A stretch of DNA of 64,000 nt from Streptomyces sp. SJL17-4. Lineage in GTDB: Bacteria > Actinomycetota > Actinomycetes > Streptomycetales > Streptomycetaceae. The position numbers were made by a program, and so were the translations under genes. The stretch lies in NCBI RefSeq assembly GCF_036826855.1, contig NZ_CP104578.1, positions 8,304,501-8,368,500 of the forward strand, in the 5' to 3' direction. Under the pieces are notes generated by a model that worked only from the letters and a program-made list of their open reading frames with translations, was not told the DNA's origin and ran no database searches. Each line of letters opens with the position of its first letter. Positions within the stretch are counted from its first letter, which is position 1. Positions 24,590 to 33,831 of this stretch are shown in pieces.

Positions 24590-26211
24590 CGAGTGGCCTC
24601 CTCGGTGGCGTCGGTGTCATCGTGACCAGGGTCGTCGTGAAGTTCGTCCGAGATCTGGGAGGGGATGCTGGTGGCGAACAAGCCTTCGGGGCCGTGCAGG
24701 AAGGCCGCGGCGCCGGCGTCGCCGGTCTCCGGCTCGGGATCGGTCTCGGTGCCGGCGATCAGGATGCCCTTGATAGTGCGGTAGGACGGGTCGCCGACCG
24801 CGATCGCCTTGGTGCAGGCAGCCTCCAGGCGCTGGTCGCCGTACTTCTTCCGCAGGCCGAGGATTCCCTGGGCCGCGCGGAGCCGGTAGAGAGCGTTGAC
24901 CTCCAGCAGCTGGTCGATCACTTCGCGGCAGGCGTCGCCGATCTCGGACGCCTGGCAGCGGCACCACATCGGTGTCTTCATCTGGAACGCGATCTTCTCC
25001 GGCGGGTAGTCGGCTGGGTCAGTGCGTTTCCCCTGGTCAATCGCGGCGTGGGTCTTGACGAGCTCGCCGTCGTGGAAGACCTGGACCATGGAGGCGGTGG
25101 AGCGGACGTCGACCTTGCGGCCGATCAGTTTCCAGGGCACCGAGTAGAGGGTGCGGCCGACCTTGATGTGGATGTCCGGGCCCACGGTCGCCGCCGACCA
25201 GCGGGCCAGCACGAACGGCTTGTCCGGCAGCGGAAGCAGGGCCACCGACTCGACCGCCTCGAACACCGCCAGCGGCGAGGCCCCTCCCAGCGGCCGGCAC
25301 TGCCTGCGGCCAGCCGTCCCCGCTGCCCAGGTCAGGCCCTCGGCCTGCATCTGCTCGACCGAGGTGAACTGCCGCCCGCTCCAGAACGAGTCTCGAACGT
25401 AGGGCATCGGCCGTTCGACCCTGGGCTTGTCCTTCGGCTTCGCCGCGCGGGCCGGGTCGACCAGCGTGCCGTAATAGGTCGCGAGCTCGGCGTACGACTT
25501 GTTGATCTTCGGGTCGTAGAGGTCCGGCCGGTCCACCGCCGTGCGCAGGTTGTCCGGCACGAGCCGGCGCGGGACGCCCCCGAAGAAGCGAAACGCTTCG
25601 ATGTGGGCCTGGGTCCAGGCGTGCTGGTCCATGTGAATGACCGGCCGCACGAACATGTGCCGTGAGCTGGGCAGCACCATCACGAACGCCCAGATCCGGT
25701 GCCGTTTCCCGGTGGTCGGGTTGATCCATTGGCCAAGGAAGCCGTAGTCGATCTGGGCCTCCGAGCCTGGCTCCACGTCGTCCCGAAGCACCGTCACCCG
25801 GGACCGGGCCGACTCATCGGGCAGGTTCTCGGTCACCCACCGGCGGAACGTCGAGAGCGAGACCGTCAACTTCCCCTCATCCCGCAGGCGCTGGTGGATC
25901 GTGGTGACCGTCGTGGTCTCCAGCAGGCCCTTGACGTACTCACGGTGCGGCTCGATCTCCGCCCAGGTCACCTGGTTCAACCGGCGGCTCGCCAGTTCCG
26001 GGAACCAGACCTTGAGCAGCTTGGCCCAGTCCGCCTCGCTCATCGGCGGCCCGCCCGGGATGATCCCGGCCTCCTCCGCCGGCGCCAGATACTTCCTGAC
26101 CGTCTTGCGGTCCACCCCCAGCGAGGCCGCGAGCTGGTTCTTCGACCGTCCCGCATACCAATGGACGTAGATCTCGACGATGTCGACCACCTTGAGCGTT
26201 CTCCTTGCCAT
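24586..26211 (-). CDS. istA: IS21-family transposase IstA
   Basis: A 541-residue DDE transposase. Residues 18-42 form an HTH (HWYAGRSKNQLAASLGVDRK). The RNase H-like catalytic triad is visible at AQIDYG (Asp155), LVPDNL (Asp220) and RVERP (Glu266). A C-terminal domain follows (LYSVPWKLIGRKVDVR). It cuts and joins the element ends. The frame is intact with ATG at 26211, and istB follows with a 4-bp overlap. With its ends and target duplication present, the element looks complete and possibly still mobile. Confidence 0.95.
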   Translation of the reverse strand: MARRTLKVVDIVEIYVHWYAGRSKNQLAASLGVDRKTVRKYLAPAEEAGIIPGGPPMSEADWAKLLKVWFPELASRRLNQVTWAEIEPHREYVKGLLETTTVTTIHQRLRDEGKLTVSLSTFRRWVTENLPDESARSRVTVLRDDVEPGSEAQIDYGFLGQWINPTTGKRHRIWAFVMVLPSSRHMFVRPVIHMDQHAWTQAHIEAFRFFGGVPRRLVPDNLRTAVDRPDLYDPKINKSYAELATYYGTLVDPARAAKPKDKPRVERPMPYVRDSFWSGRQFTSVEQMQAEGLTWAAGTAGRRQCRPLGGASPLAVFEAVESVALLPLPDKPFVLARWSAATVGPDIHIKVGRTLYSVPWKLIGRKVDVRSTASMVQVFHDGELVKTHAAIDQGKRTDPADYPPEKIAFQMKTPMWCRCQASEIGDACREVIDQLLEVNALYRLRAAQGILGLRKKYGDQRLEAACTKAIAVGDPSYRTIKGILIAGTETDPEPETGDAGAAAFLHGPEGLFATSIPSQISDELHDDPGHDDTDATEEATR

Positions 26212-26409
26212 CCGGAATGTCCGCCGATCTCTCGGCCTTCCGGTCGAGGGACGGTGACGACTCCGCGATGGTCAGGACCCTCAACCCGGCACGGACATGC
26301 CCAAGGGGATCCTGAACGATTCGGGCGGAGGCCTCATCAGTGTTCAAACCACTCGATGCGGGAACGTCCTCGCCGTAAAACAGGGCTGACCAGGGCAGAT
26401 GGCTGTGGC

Positions 26410-26967
26410 ATGCTCGCCCGCGTGACTCATGACCCAGATGGTGGATGGTCCTTCGCGACCGCACGGGAGGCAGCCACCTTCGGCGCCGGCGAGCTGACAA
26501 GCGTTCCCGGCGTCGAGCACGCGATGGCCGAGAGCGGGACGCTCTGCGGCATTCCGGAGCACCAGGTCACCCGCTATATGCATCTCTTCGAACCAGCAGA
26601 ACCGCAGGCATGTCCGGACTGCCGCCAGCAAGCCGAAGCGGCTCCGACAAAGCCGTGCGCTCAAGAGCGACTTCACGACAGGCTCCAGGACGCCGACCCG
26701 GGACAGATCCGTGACGACCTCCTCGCCGCCTTGCGCAAAGGGGCGAAAGTGGGCCTGTGGCTCCGCGGTCCCGCCTCTCAGCTGGCCAGACACTACGCAG
26801 GCCTCGACTCGCTGACCGAGGGGGCCGAGGCCGCCATCGAGGCCTTCAACACCACCACGAGCATCGGCCTTGCCCGCATCGAGGACCGCACCTGGCGCTT
26901 CATCGCTGTCCTGCCCGAGGACGACACCCGCCCGCTCGTCGCACGTGGGCCCCGCACTCTCAGCTGA
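26410..26967 (+). CDS. Passenger protein of the IS21-like element (Cys-motif, unknown)
   Basis: A 185-residue soluble protein encoded divergently from istA inside the element. Residues 25-75 hold three cysteines and a histidine in the pattern LCGIPEHQVTRYMHLFE and QACPDCRQQ, a possible zinc site that I recall from short uncharacterised Streptomyces proteins. The rest is helical and ends with a small alpha/beta part (SIGLARIEDRTWRFIAVLPE). GTG at 26422 is an alternative start, and neither has a clear ribosome binding site. It has no role in transposition that can be seen. It could be a regulator, a host-benefit gene or a captured gene. Confidence 0.65.
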   Translation: MLARVTHDPDGGWSFATAREAATFGAGELTSVPGVEHAMAESGTLCGIPEHQVTRYMHLFEPAEPQACPDCRQQAEAAPTKPCAQERLHDRLQDADPGQIRDDLLAALRKGAKVGLWLRGPASQLARHYAGLDSLTEGAEAAIEAFNTTTSIGLARIEDRTWRFIAVLPEDDTRPLVARGPRTLS

Positions 26968-27083
26968 CCCTCAGATGCCGCGAGATCAGCGCCCCCTTGG
27001 GGACACGTGACCGCGCGGGTGGGGAATTACCTGACGCGAAAGCGGTCACCGATGGGGAAAACGCTGACCGTCGACACCGACCT

Positions 27084-28176
27084 CAAGGTGCCCCTGCACC
27101 CGCCCTCGATCTCCGAGGGGCCGGCCAGTCTGCTTCCGGGCCAGATCGTGCCTGCGCTGCTGTGGCAGCACGACCTCGACGCCGACGGCAACGTGACCGA
27201 CTCGACCGTGAGCCGGGCCAAGGTCCGTAGCCAGGCCAAGCTCGACTATCACGGGGTTCAGCAGGACATCGACGCGGGCACGGCCGAGGAGCCCGTCGCC
27301 CTGCTGCGCGAGATCGGCAAGCTGCGGGAGGCCGTCGAGGCCGCGCGCGGCGGGGTTGCGGTGAACCTGCCGGACCAGGAGGTCACCCTGAAGGACGGAT
27401 CCTTCCGGCTGAGCTACGTGAAGGCGCTGCCCGTGGAGGGCTGGAACGAGCAGATCTCCCTCATGACCGGAATGGCCGCGGCCCGGATCATGCTGGACAG
27501 CGGTACCGGGATCCTGCGGACCCAGAAGGAGCAGACCGACGAGCGCGTGGTCCGGCGCGTGCACGGCATCGCAAAGTTCCTGGGCATCGACTGGAAGCCC
27601 GGCGTCTCCTACGCCGCGCTGGTCAACTCCCTCGATCCGGCTGACCACAAGCACATGGCGTTCCTCAGCGAGGCCACCGCCATGCTGCTCAAGGCGGAGT
27701 ACACCACCTTCCGCGATCGCCAGATCCCGGATCACACGGGTCATGCGGCGATCGCGGCCCCGTACACCTACTGCACGGCCCCCTTGCGGCGCCTGATCGA
27801 CCGGTACACCGGTGAACTGTGCGTGGCCGCCTGCGCCGGCCGGGTCCCGCCGAGCTGGGTGGTCGAGGCCCTGGACTGCCTGCCGTGCGACATGGCGCGG
27901 GGGAAGGGGAAGGTGGCGGACCGGCGAGCGGTGGACCTGGCGGAGGCCGCGGTGCTGAAGAACCGGGTGGGCGAGGTCTTCGCCGGCTTGGTCATCAACA
28001 CCGACGCGGAGGACGACAATCCGAAGGAGGGCATGGTGCACCTGACGGAACCCGCCGTGATGGGCAGGATCACGTCCGGCGCCAGGCTCCACCTGGGTGA
28101 GAGCATCCAGGCCAAACTCACGCGGGCCGACCCCCTCTTCTCCGGCAAGAACAAGATCCTCTTCAACACGGTGTAG
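27084..28176 (+). pseudogene. RNB-domain ribonuclease, 3' part
   Basis: The remaining 364 codons of the split exoribonuclease, resuming at LKVPLHPPSISEGPASLLPG. It contains the later RNB segments: SLMTGMAAARIMLDSGTGIL, PYTYCTAPLRRLIDRYTGEL (the conserved TSPLRRYxD-like block, here TAPLRRLID) and a C-terminal beta part (VTEP-like HLTEPAVMGRITSGARLHLG). In-frame starts exist within the IS right end, so a truncated fragment could be made, but it would lack the N-terminal metal-binding residues. The original gene ended at TAG 28174-28176. Confidence 0.85.
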
Positions 28177-28364
28177 CGGCCCTTCGCCCCGCCTTCGCGG
28201 CGGCGGGATCCCGCCCCCGCGGTGGCCCAGGGACGCTCGTCTGCACGTGCCCCGGGCGGCCGGCGACCGGTGTGCGCCGACCGACGGCGGGCTCTGCTTC
28301 GCGCGCACCGCTGGACAGGTGGCGCGAGGTCGGAGGAGCCGGGTCCGTACGGGGGAGTCTGCGC

Positions 28365-28733
28365 TCAGTCCACCCCGTGCACCGCGATGCCCAGGACGAG
28401 CACGGCGACCGACAGCGCCAGGAAGACGAGCGCCCCGCCGATTCGGAGGTCACCGACCCGTAGATGCGCACCGATCGCCCCGACGAAGTACAGCACCAGC
28501 CCCACCCCGGCCGCCGTCCCGATCCACGGGACGGCGATCCCCGCCAGCAGCCCCGCCGAACCGGCCGCCAGACACGCCCCCAACGGCACCATCCACGTCC
28601 GCGGCACGCCCAGCCGGTCCGCGATCGCGGCGATCGACGGGTGCCGGACGAAGTCCAGGCCCGCCCCGTACGCGAGGACGGCGGCGGTGAGCACGGCGAG
28701 GAGCACGTACACGGCGAACACGGAAACCTCCAT
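28365..28733 (-). CDS. DoxX-family membrane protein
   Basis: A 122-residue integral membrane protein with four predicted helices: VFAVYVLLAVLTAAVLAYGA, MVPLGACLAAGSAGLLAGIA, TAAGVGLVLYFVGAIGAHLR and GALVFLALSVAVLVLGIAV. This layout, with the FVGAIGAHLRVGD loop, matches the DoxX family (quinone- or redox-linked in some members, mostly uncharacterised). ATG at 28733 begins MEVSVFAV. It is divergent from a LysR regulator 94 bp away, its probable controller. Confidence 0.75.
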   Translation of the reverse strand: MEVSVFAVYVLLAVLTAAVLAYGAGLDFVRHPSIAAIADRLGVPRTWMVPLGACLAAGSAGLLAGIAVPWIGTAAGVGLVLYFVGAIGAHLRVGDLRIGGALVFLALSVAVLVLGIAVHGVD

Positions 28734-28827
28734 GGCGAAGAGCCCGACGAGAGGGCGTTCGGCCCTGCTCACACCCTCCCCGCGCCCGCCGTTGCGGGTC
28801 CAATACCTGCATCCATAACCTGACGGC

Positions 28828-29748
28828 ATGGATGTGGACACCCGCTTGCTCCGCTACTTCGCCGCCGTCGCCCAGGAAGGCAACCTCACCCGCGCCGCGC
28901 AGCGGCTGTTCGTCTCCCAGCCGGCGCTCACCAAACAGATCCGGCAGCTGGAAACCCTCCTCGACGTCCGGCTCTTCACCCGCTCCCGGGCCGGCATGAC
29001 CCTCACCGAGCCCGGCCGCGCCCTCGCCGCCGGCGTCCCCGGCCTGCTCACCGACTGGGACCGGGTGCGCCGCGAGACCCGTGGCGCGGCCTCGCGCGCC
29101 GCCCGCGTCCTGCGCGTCGGCTTCCTCGCCAGCGCCGCCAACGAACTCACCCCGCGGATCACCGCCGCGTTCGCCGCCCGCAGGCCCGGCTGGCGCGTGG
29201 ACATGCGCCAGGCGCCATGGTCGGACCCCACCGCCGGACTCGCCGCCGGGGACGTCGACGCCGCGCTGCTCCGGCTCCCCTTCCCCGGCCAGGACGGCCT
29301 GCGGACCGAAACGCTGCTGACCGAGGACCGGTGGGCCGTCCTGCCCGACGACCACCCCCTGGCCGGCCGTGCCGAGATCCCCTTCCCCGAACTGTGGGAC
29401 GAACCCTTCGTCGCCGCCCCGCCCGAGACCGGCCCGTGGCGCGACTACTGGCTGGCCGTCGACGCCCGAGAGGGCCGGCCCGTCCGCATCGGAGCCGTCA
29501 CCGAGAACCCGGACGACTGGCTCACCGCCATCGCCAACGGCTACGGCATCGCTCTCGCCCCCGCGTCCGCCGCCCGTTTCTACCCGCGCCCCGGCATCGT
29601 CTACCGTCCCGTCACCGGCGTCGCCCCGACCAGCGTCGGCGTCGCCTGGCCGCCCGCCGCCGACACCGACCCCGTCGTCCAGGACTTCGTCCGCTGCTGC
29701 CTGGACCACCGGCCGCCCGACCAGGACGGATCGGCCGACGCGCCATGA
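28828..29748 (+). CDS. LysR-family transcriptional regulator
   Basis: A 306-residue protein. Residues 1-62 are the LysR helix-turn-helix (LLRYFAAVAQEGNLTRAAQR, LFVSQPALTKQIRQLE). Residues 90-300 form the periplasmic-binding-like effector domain (LRVGFLASAANELTPRITAA). ATG 28828 lies within CATCCAT...ATGGATG (28809-28836), an inverted repeat spanning the start that may be an autoregulatory site. Divergent transcription from the DoxX gene is the standard LysR arrangement, so it probably controls that membrane protein in response to an unknown ligand. Confidence 0.9.
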   Translation: MDVDTRLLRYFAAVAQEGNLTRAAQRLFVSQPALTKQIRQLETLLDVRLFTRSRAGMTLTEPGRALAAGVPGLLTDWDRVRRETRGAASRAARVLRVGFLASAANELTPRITAAFAARRPGWRVDMRQAPWSDPTAGLAAGDVDAALLRLPFPGQDGLRTETLLTEDRWAVLPDDHPLAGRAEIPFPELWDEPFVAAPPETGPWRDYWLAVDAREGRPVRIGAVTENPDDWLTAIANGYGIALAPASAARFYPRPGIVYRPVTGVAPTSVGVAWPPAADTDPVVQDFVRCCLDHRPPDQDGSADAP

Positions 29749-29761
29749 CGGGGTCGACGAT

Positions 29762-29855
29762 GCGCACACCCGAATGATCTCGTCAGCGGCTTCGGCAGGC
29801 TCGTTCACCAGGTTCGCGGCGGTCGTGCAGCGGACCTTGAGGCCGGCTTCGGCGG
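29762..29855 (-). pseudogene. IstB ATPase fragment
   Basis: Minus-strand codons read GLKVRCTTAANLVNEPAEAA then DE, matching the segment after Walker A in another group of IstB proteins (GLKVRFTTAAALVNELxEAAD). Only about 30 codons survive. The fragment overlaps, in another frame, the last 14 codons of the M48 protease gene. Confidence 0.6.
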
Positions 29856-32060
29856 GACACCGAGGGCCGGCCCGGGTCGCCGGACGCCGCGGCCGCGCCG
29901 CCGTCGCACGGCGGCCGCCGAGGTGACCAGGGCGGCGAACGCCAGCCACGCCGGACCGGAGGTCAGCGCCATGGCCAGCACGGCGAGGCGCGCATGGGCG
30001 ATTTCGGGGAACGGGGAGCACAGGCCACTCCCGGCCGAGCAGGACAGGGCCTGCACAGCCGTGGCCAACGTCAACGGCGCCACCGCCCCGCAGCCCAGAA
30101 CCGCCACCAACCCCCGCGCCAGCCGCAGCGGCGCGTGGTCGCGGGTTGCCCACAGCGCGGCCCACACCTGTGCGAGACCGAACACCACCAGGGCGACCCA
30201 CCACGCGGCCGGGCCCGGGCCCAGCATCACGACGGCGGTCGCGACGGCGGCTACCGCCCCGGCGGGGATGCCCAGCCGGACCATGTGCCCTGCGGTCGGA
30301 AGAGCCGGGCCGAAGCCCGCCGATGGCCTTCGCCTGCCCAGCCGGCGGGCCAGCGCGTGCCCGGTCACCGGCACGAGCGCCCCGGTCAGCAAGAGCGGGA
30401 GCAGCAGTGTGGTCAGCCGGTCCGAGAGCAGCTGACCGGACCCCCAGAAGAACAGCACGGCCCCAGGCATCTCGGGGGCGACGAATGCCGAGCCGTAGAT
30501 CAAGAGCCCGGGCAGCCTCAGAAGGAACTCGATCGAGCCGAACAGCCCGGCCGCCGACCCCGCCAGGACAGCGGCCAGTATGAGCCGCGGCCGGCCGCCG
30601 GCCTCCAGGACCGGCTGCCACGACACCGCCACCGTCGCAAGCCAGCGCACCAGCCCCCAGCCTGCCAGACACATCACGGCGGTGTAGGACAGGACGTACG
30701 AGAGCCCCGCACCGCCGATCCCGAAACCGAGCCACACGACGTACGTGGCCAGGAGGTTGGACACACACACGCCCAGGCCGAGGCCCAGCCCCGCGGTCCG
30801 TGCCTGCGGCATGCCGTCCCAGGCGGCGGCCCGCCACACGACCGTGCCCACCGCGACGAGCAGCATCAGGGCCGCCGAGGCCGGTCCCGTCAACTCACCC
30901 CAGTCGGTCGGCGACGAGGTGTTCCGGAAGGCGCCGCCACCAGGGCCGAGCTCGAACAGGTAGAAGAGGAAGGCCACGGCCGCGCCGACGGCGGCCATGT
31001 CCCAGAACCCGGGCGGCGGCTGTGGCCGCCCCTCCCCAAGGGCCAGGAGCCGCTGCCCCGTCGTGGGGTGCACCCTGCGCAGCTCCGCCAAGCGGCCCCG
31101 CCTACCGGTCGGCCGCAATGATCCGCCCGGGGCGGCGTACGTCGTGAACAGGTGGCGCAACCCTTCTGTCGAGCCCTCCCACTCGCAGACGCGGGCATCG
31201 GCGTACAGCTCGCGGCTGCGCAGAACGGCGCTGCTGAGCAGCGTGACCAGGAGCCCCATCAGGCCCAACAGGACGGCGAAGACGACGATCGAGGCGATCT
31301 GTTCCGGCCCGAACATCGCCGGGGCGAGGAGGACCGCCACGGCGGTGACCATGAGCATGGGCGGCCCGAAGGTTCTCCACGCGATCAGGGTCAGGAAGCC
31401 GATGTCGATGTCACGGTTGCGGATGTGGGCCAGCTCGTGAAGCACCACCGCCCGGAAGGCCGCACGATCCCGGTCGTACAAAGCGATCAGGCCGCCGCTG
31501 AGCACTACCTGCCGTCGTCCCGCCCGACCGAAGGCCAGGGCGGAGATGGTGGGGTCCAACGGATCCGCCAGGAACGTCACCCGCGCCCGCACTCCGGTGC
31601 CGGACAGCAACCCGGTGACGGCGGCCGCCAGCTCCGGCATCCCGGTCAGCGGCTGGTAGCCGCGGTGGACGACGCGCCAGCGGGGCAGGGCCACGTAGCC
31701 GACGGCCATGGCGAGTCCCAAGCCCGCGGTGGATGCCCCCGGAATGAGTATCCCGGCGAGGGGACGGGGGTCCGGGCAGGCCTCCGGCGACCCGTCGGGG
31801 AGCGGGACGGCCACGCCCTCCGCCCGGCGGCGGGCGGCCTCCTCGCTGGTCCGTTTCAGGCACTCCAGGAAGGACTGGGTGCCGGCCACGTCCACAGCGT
31901 TCACAGCGGCCGCCGCGAACGCGGCGACTGTCCAGACCGTCAGAGTGACAACGGCCGCGATGAGCAGGATGAACTGGACAGTGGTCCCCGAGGGCAGGAC
32001 GAACGCCCCGGCCGACACAGGTGCGCGAGGCACCCCCGGCCCGGTACTCGCCCCCCTCAC
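29805..32060 (-). CDS. M48-family membrane metalloprotease
   Basis: A 751-residue integral membrane protein. Zinc ligands are in HELAH (residues 208-212), with the third ligand in SRELYADAR (Glu284), as in HtpX/Ste24 proteases. Helices lie at about 27-52 and 105-125, flank the active site, and about ten more follow after residue 370, so the C-terminal half is a large membrane domain of unknown function. GTG at 32060 overlaps the stop of the upstream gene (GTGA), implying one operon. Its last residues (PASRSAARPPRTW) are read through an IstB fragment, so the original C-terminus was replaced. It probably cleaves membrane proteins. Confidence 0.8.
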   Translation of the reverse strand: MRGASTGPGVPRAPVSAGAFVLPSGTTVQFILLIAAVVTLTVWTVAAFAAAAVNAVDVAGTQSFLECLKRTSEEAARRRAEGVAVPLPDGSPEACPDPRPLAGILIPGASTAGLGLAMAVGYVALPRWRVVHRGYQPLTGMPELAAAVTGLLSGTGVRARVTFLADPLDPTISALAFGRAGRRQVVLSGGLIALYDRDRAAFRAVVLHELAHIRNRDIDIGFLTLIAWRTFGPPMLMVTAVAVLLAPAMFGPEQIASIVVFAVLLGLMGLLVTLLSSAVLRSRELYADARVCEWEGSTEGLRHLFTTYAAPGGSLRPTGRRGRLAELRRVHPTTGQRLLALGEGRPQPPPGFWDMAAVGAAVAFLFYLFELGPGGGAFRNTSSPTDWGELTGPASAALMLLVAVGTVVWRAAAWDGMPQARTAGLGLGLGVCVSNLLATYVVWLGFGIGGAGLSYVLSYTAVMCLAGWGLVRWLATVAVSWQPVLEAGGRPRLILAAVLAGSAAGLFGSIEFLLRLPGLLIYGSAFVAPEMPGAVLFFWGSGQLLSDRLTTLLLPLLLTGALVPVTGHALARRLGRRRPSAGFGPALPTAGHMVRLGIPAGAVAAVATAVVMLGPGPAAWWVALVVFGLAQVWAALWATRDHAPLRLARGLVAVLGCGAVAPLTLATAVQALSCSAGSGLCSPFPEIAHARLAVLAMALTSGPAWLAFAALVTSAAAVRRRRGRGVRRPGPALGVPPKPASRSAARPPRTW

Positions 32061-32893
32061 CCTCCGGCACCCGCTCCAGCGGGTGCGGCCCCGGGCCCGT
32101 CAGGCTCGTTGGCGTCCACCGCGGCGCCCCCGTATCCGATGGCCGCGCCGGACCCGGGGGTGGGCCCAGCGGCGGCCGCAGCGAGGGTGGAGCCGGTGTC
32201 TGTGTCCGCGTCAGGTCTGCCGGTAGCCATGGTGGTCGCGTCGGGGCCGACGGACGCCCGCGGCCCGGCAGGGCCGGTGTCGGAGAGCGGCTGCGCAATG
32301 GCCACCGGTTCCGGACCGGAGTCCGCCCCCGCGCCCGGTTCCGTGGTGGCGGTGGTGGCGGTGGGCGTGGCGGTGACGGCGGTGGCGGTAGGGGTGGCGG
32401 TGACGATGGCGAGCTCCGCAACGATGCCGTCCGCGATGGCCCGGGCCGCGTCCTCCGGCACTCGCAGCCGCAGGGCCGTCTCCCGCGCGACCCGGCGCAG
32501 ATCCGCAAGCTGCGCCGAGGTCAGGGGCTCCGGAGACGGCAGGGCGGCGACAGGTTGCTGTTCTGGCTCCCCGCGACGGCGCAGGCGCCGCAGCAGTCCG
32601 TGCCGTGCGGTGTCCACCACGTGGCCCGCGGCCTGCTGGGCCAAGTGGGCGAGGACCTGCACGGCCGCCGCCAACGCAACCGTGCCCAGCATCGCCGCCG
32701 CGGTCTCCAGCCCCAGGCCGAGCGGTTCGCCGGCTCGAGGCCCGCCACCGAACCGCCGGTGTTCCGGGGCGCTGTGGAAAGCCCGTGCCGTCAGCTCGAA
32801 CTGCGCAAGCTCGTCGGGCGCGGCTTCCGCCACCGCCCGCCGCGCCAGCCGCGTCGCCAGTTCCCGGTCGTAAGTCCCCGTCCCGCTCGCCAT
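32057..32893 (-). CDS. Unknown protein coupled to the M48 protease
   Basis: A 278-residue protein. Residues 1-75 are acidic and helical (ELATRLARRAVAEAAPDELA). A hydrophobic stretch at about 63-90 (AAAMLGTVALAAAVQVLAHL) may be one membrane helix. Residues 100-160 are charged, and from 160 the sequence is a low-complexity Ala/Thr/Pro run with a TATPTATAVTATPTAT tract, encoded by a GGCGGT-type tandem. It overlaps the protease gene by 4 bp, so it probably supports or regulates the protease. No family is recognised. ATG at 32893 is the likely start. Confidence 0.6.
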   Translation of the reverse strand: MASGTGTYDRELATRLARRAVAEAAPDELAQFELTARAFHSAPEHRRFGGGPRAGEPLGLGLETAAAMLGTVALAAAVQVLAHLAQQAAGHVVDTARHGLLRRLRRRGEPEQQPVAALPSPEPLTSAQLADLRRVARETALRLRVPEDAARAIADGIVAELAIVTATPTATAVTATPTATTATTEPGAGADSGPEPVAIAQPLSDTGPAGPRASVGPDATTMATGRPDADTDTGSTLAAAAAGPTPGSGAAIGYGGAAVDANEPDGPGAAPAGAGAGG

Positions 32894-33149
32894 GTTGATC
32901 GCCGCCCCCGCTGCATCGCAGTACGCTCCGGTGCGCGCAGGGTACCTCCCGCCCGGCTGCCAGCCGACCGAATTCCGGCGAAACGTCCAGAACCCGCCGC
33001 CCCCATGGCTCAGACTGACAGCTCGTACTGCAACGGTCTGATGTCCGGTCGTGGGCGGGTGAACTGAGAGCTCTGAACGAGCGGTTCGTGCACCGCATGA
33101 GCGGGGCACGCCGACGTGCGAGCGCCCCCCGTGTCCCCGCCGGCCCGCC

Positions 33150-33420
33150 CCCGCCTCAGGTGGCGGGCAGCGCGGCGCTCGTCGGCGCCGTCAGCTCCGC
33201 CGTGGCCTGGCGGTCCTGGAACGGTTTGCGCCAGTCGCCGGTGCTCCGGTACAGCCACACGCCGCTGAGCGGCGGCGCGCGGCTGCTGCGGCGTCTGCGG
33301 TTCGCGGGCTGGTCGGCGGGCTGCGGGATCACCACTCCGAATCCGCGCCGGGGGAGACGGGTGCGGATCACGCGGGACGAGTACGCCTTGCCGGCCAGGA
33401 CCACATAGGGAGTGGTCCTG
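33150..33420 (-). pseudogene. IS5-family transposase remnant
   Basis: Minus-strand codons read YVVLAGKAYSSRVIRTRLPR, RGFGVVIPQPADQPANRRRR, then a degraded WRKPFQDRQATAEL. This matches the middle of IS5 transposases (DKAYSSRxxRxxLRRRGIxxVIPxxxDQ). The N-terminus, the final catalytic glutamate and both ends are missing. Confidence 0.7.
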
Positions 33421-33831
33421 GCCGGTCGGTCTGCCGGGGCGCCCGTCAGAGGGCATGGTCGTCCGGCTCGCTGGCCCTGACCCACTGGGCCGCACATGTG
33501 CTCGCGACCCCTGACCATGCCCGCGGTGCCCCTGCAACGCCACGTGGACCTGGCCCGGACGGGTGGCGACCACCGGCGGGTACGGGAGGTGCCGAGATTC
33601 CCTGAAGGGGGCTGAGCCCCGGGGGCCGGCCGAAGCCCGGCCGCCGGCGCCGGGGCGGCGAACCCTTGGCGCGCGGGGGCTTCGGACCCGGGTAATGTCC
33701 TTGTCATGTTCTTCCATACGCCGATTTACGAGTGAGAGCGTGACGGGCTCCTGCTGACGTCCCTCGACGTCGCCGCCTGTCCCCTCACATATGAATCCGC
33801 AGACCACTTCACATCATCACCGGGAGAACCC
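33421..33831. other. Gap upstream of DUF6243 gene
   Basis: Contains a dense GC-rich palindromic stretch at about 33614-33665 (GCCGGCC/CCCGGCCGCCGGCG). No gene is recognised. The promoter of the DUF6243 gene should be within the last 150 bp. Confidence 0.35.

Larger units (their letters stand above)
23759..27076. mobile_element. Complete IS21-family element with passenger gene
   Basis: A 3318-bp element with both ends defined. It is flanked by a 7-bp target duplication CCGACCT (23752-23758 and 27077-27083). The left end reads TGTGGACGGTCACG, then AATTCCCCA. The right end, inverted, reads TGTCGACGGTCAGCG, then TTCCCCA. Each end holds further copies of a GGTCA/AATTCCCCA motif (left near 23790-23808, right near 27020-27045), the multiple terminal repeats typical of IS21. 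It carries overlapping istB and istA on the minus strand plus a + strand gene (26410-26967) unrelated to transposition. IS21 elements are usually 2-2.5 kb, so the extra 0.8 kb is notable. Confidence 0.9.
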
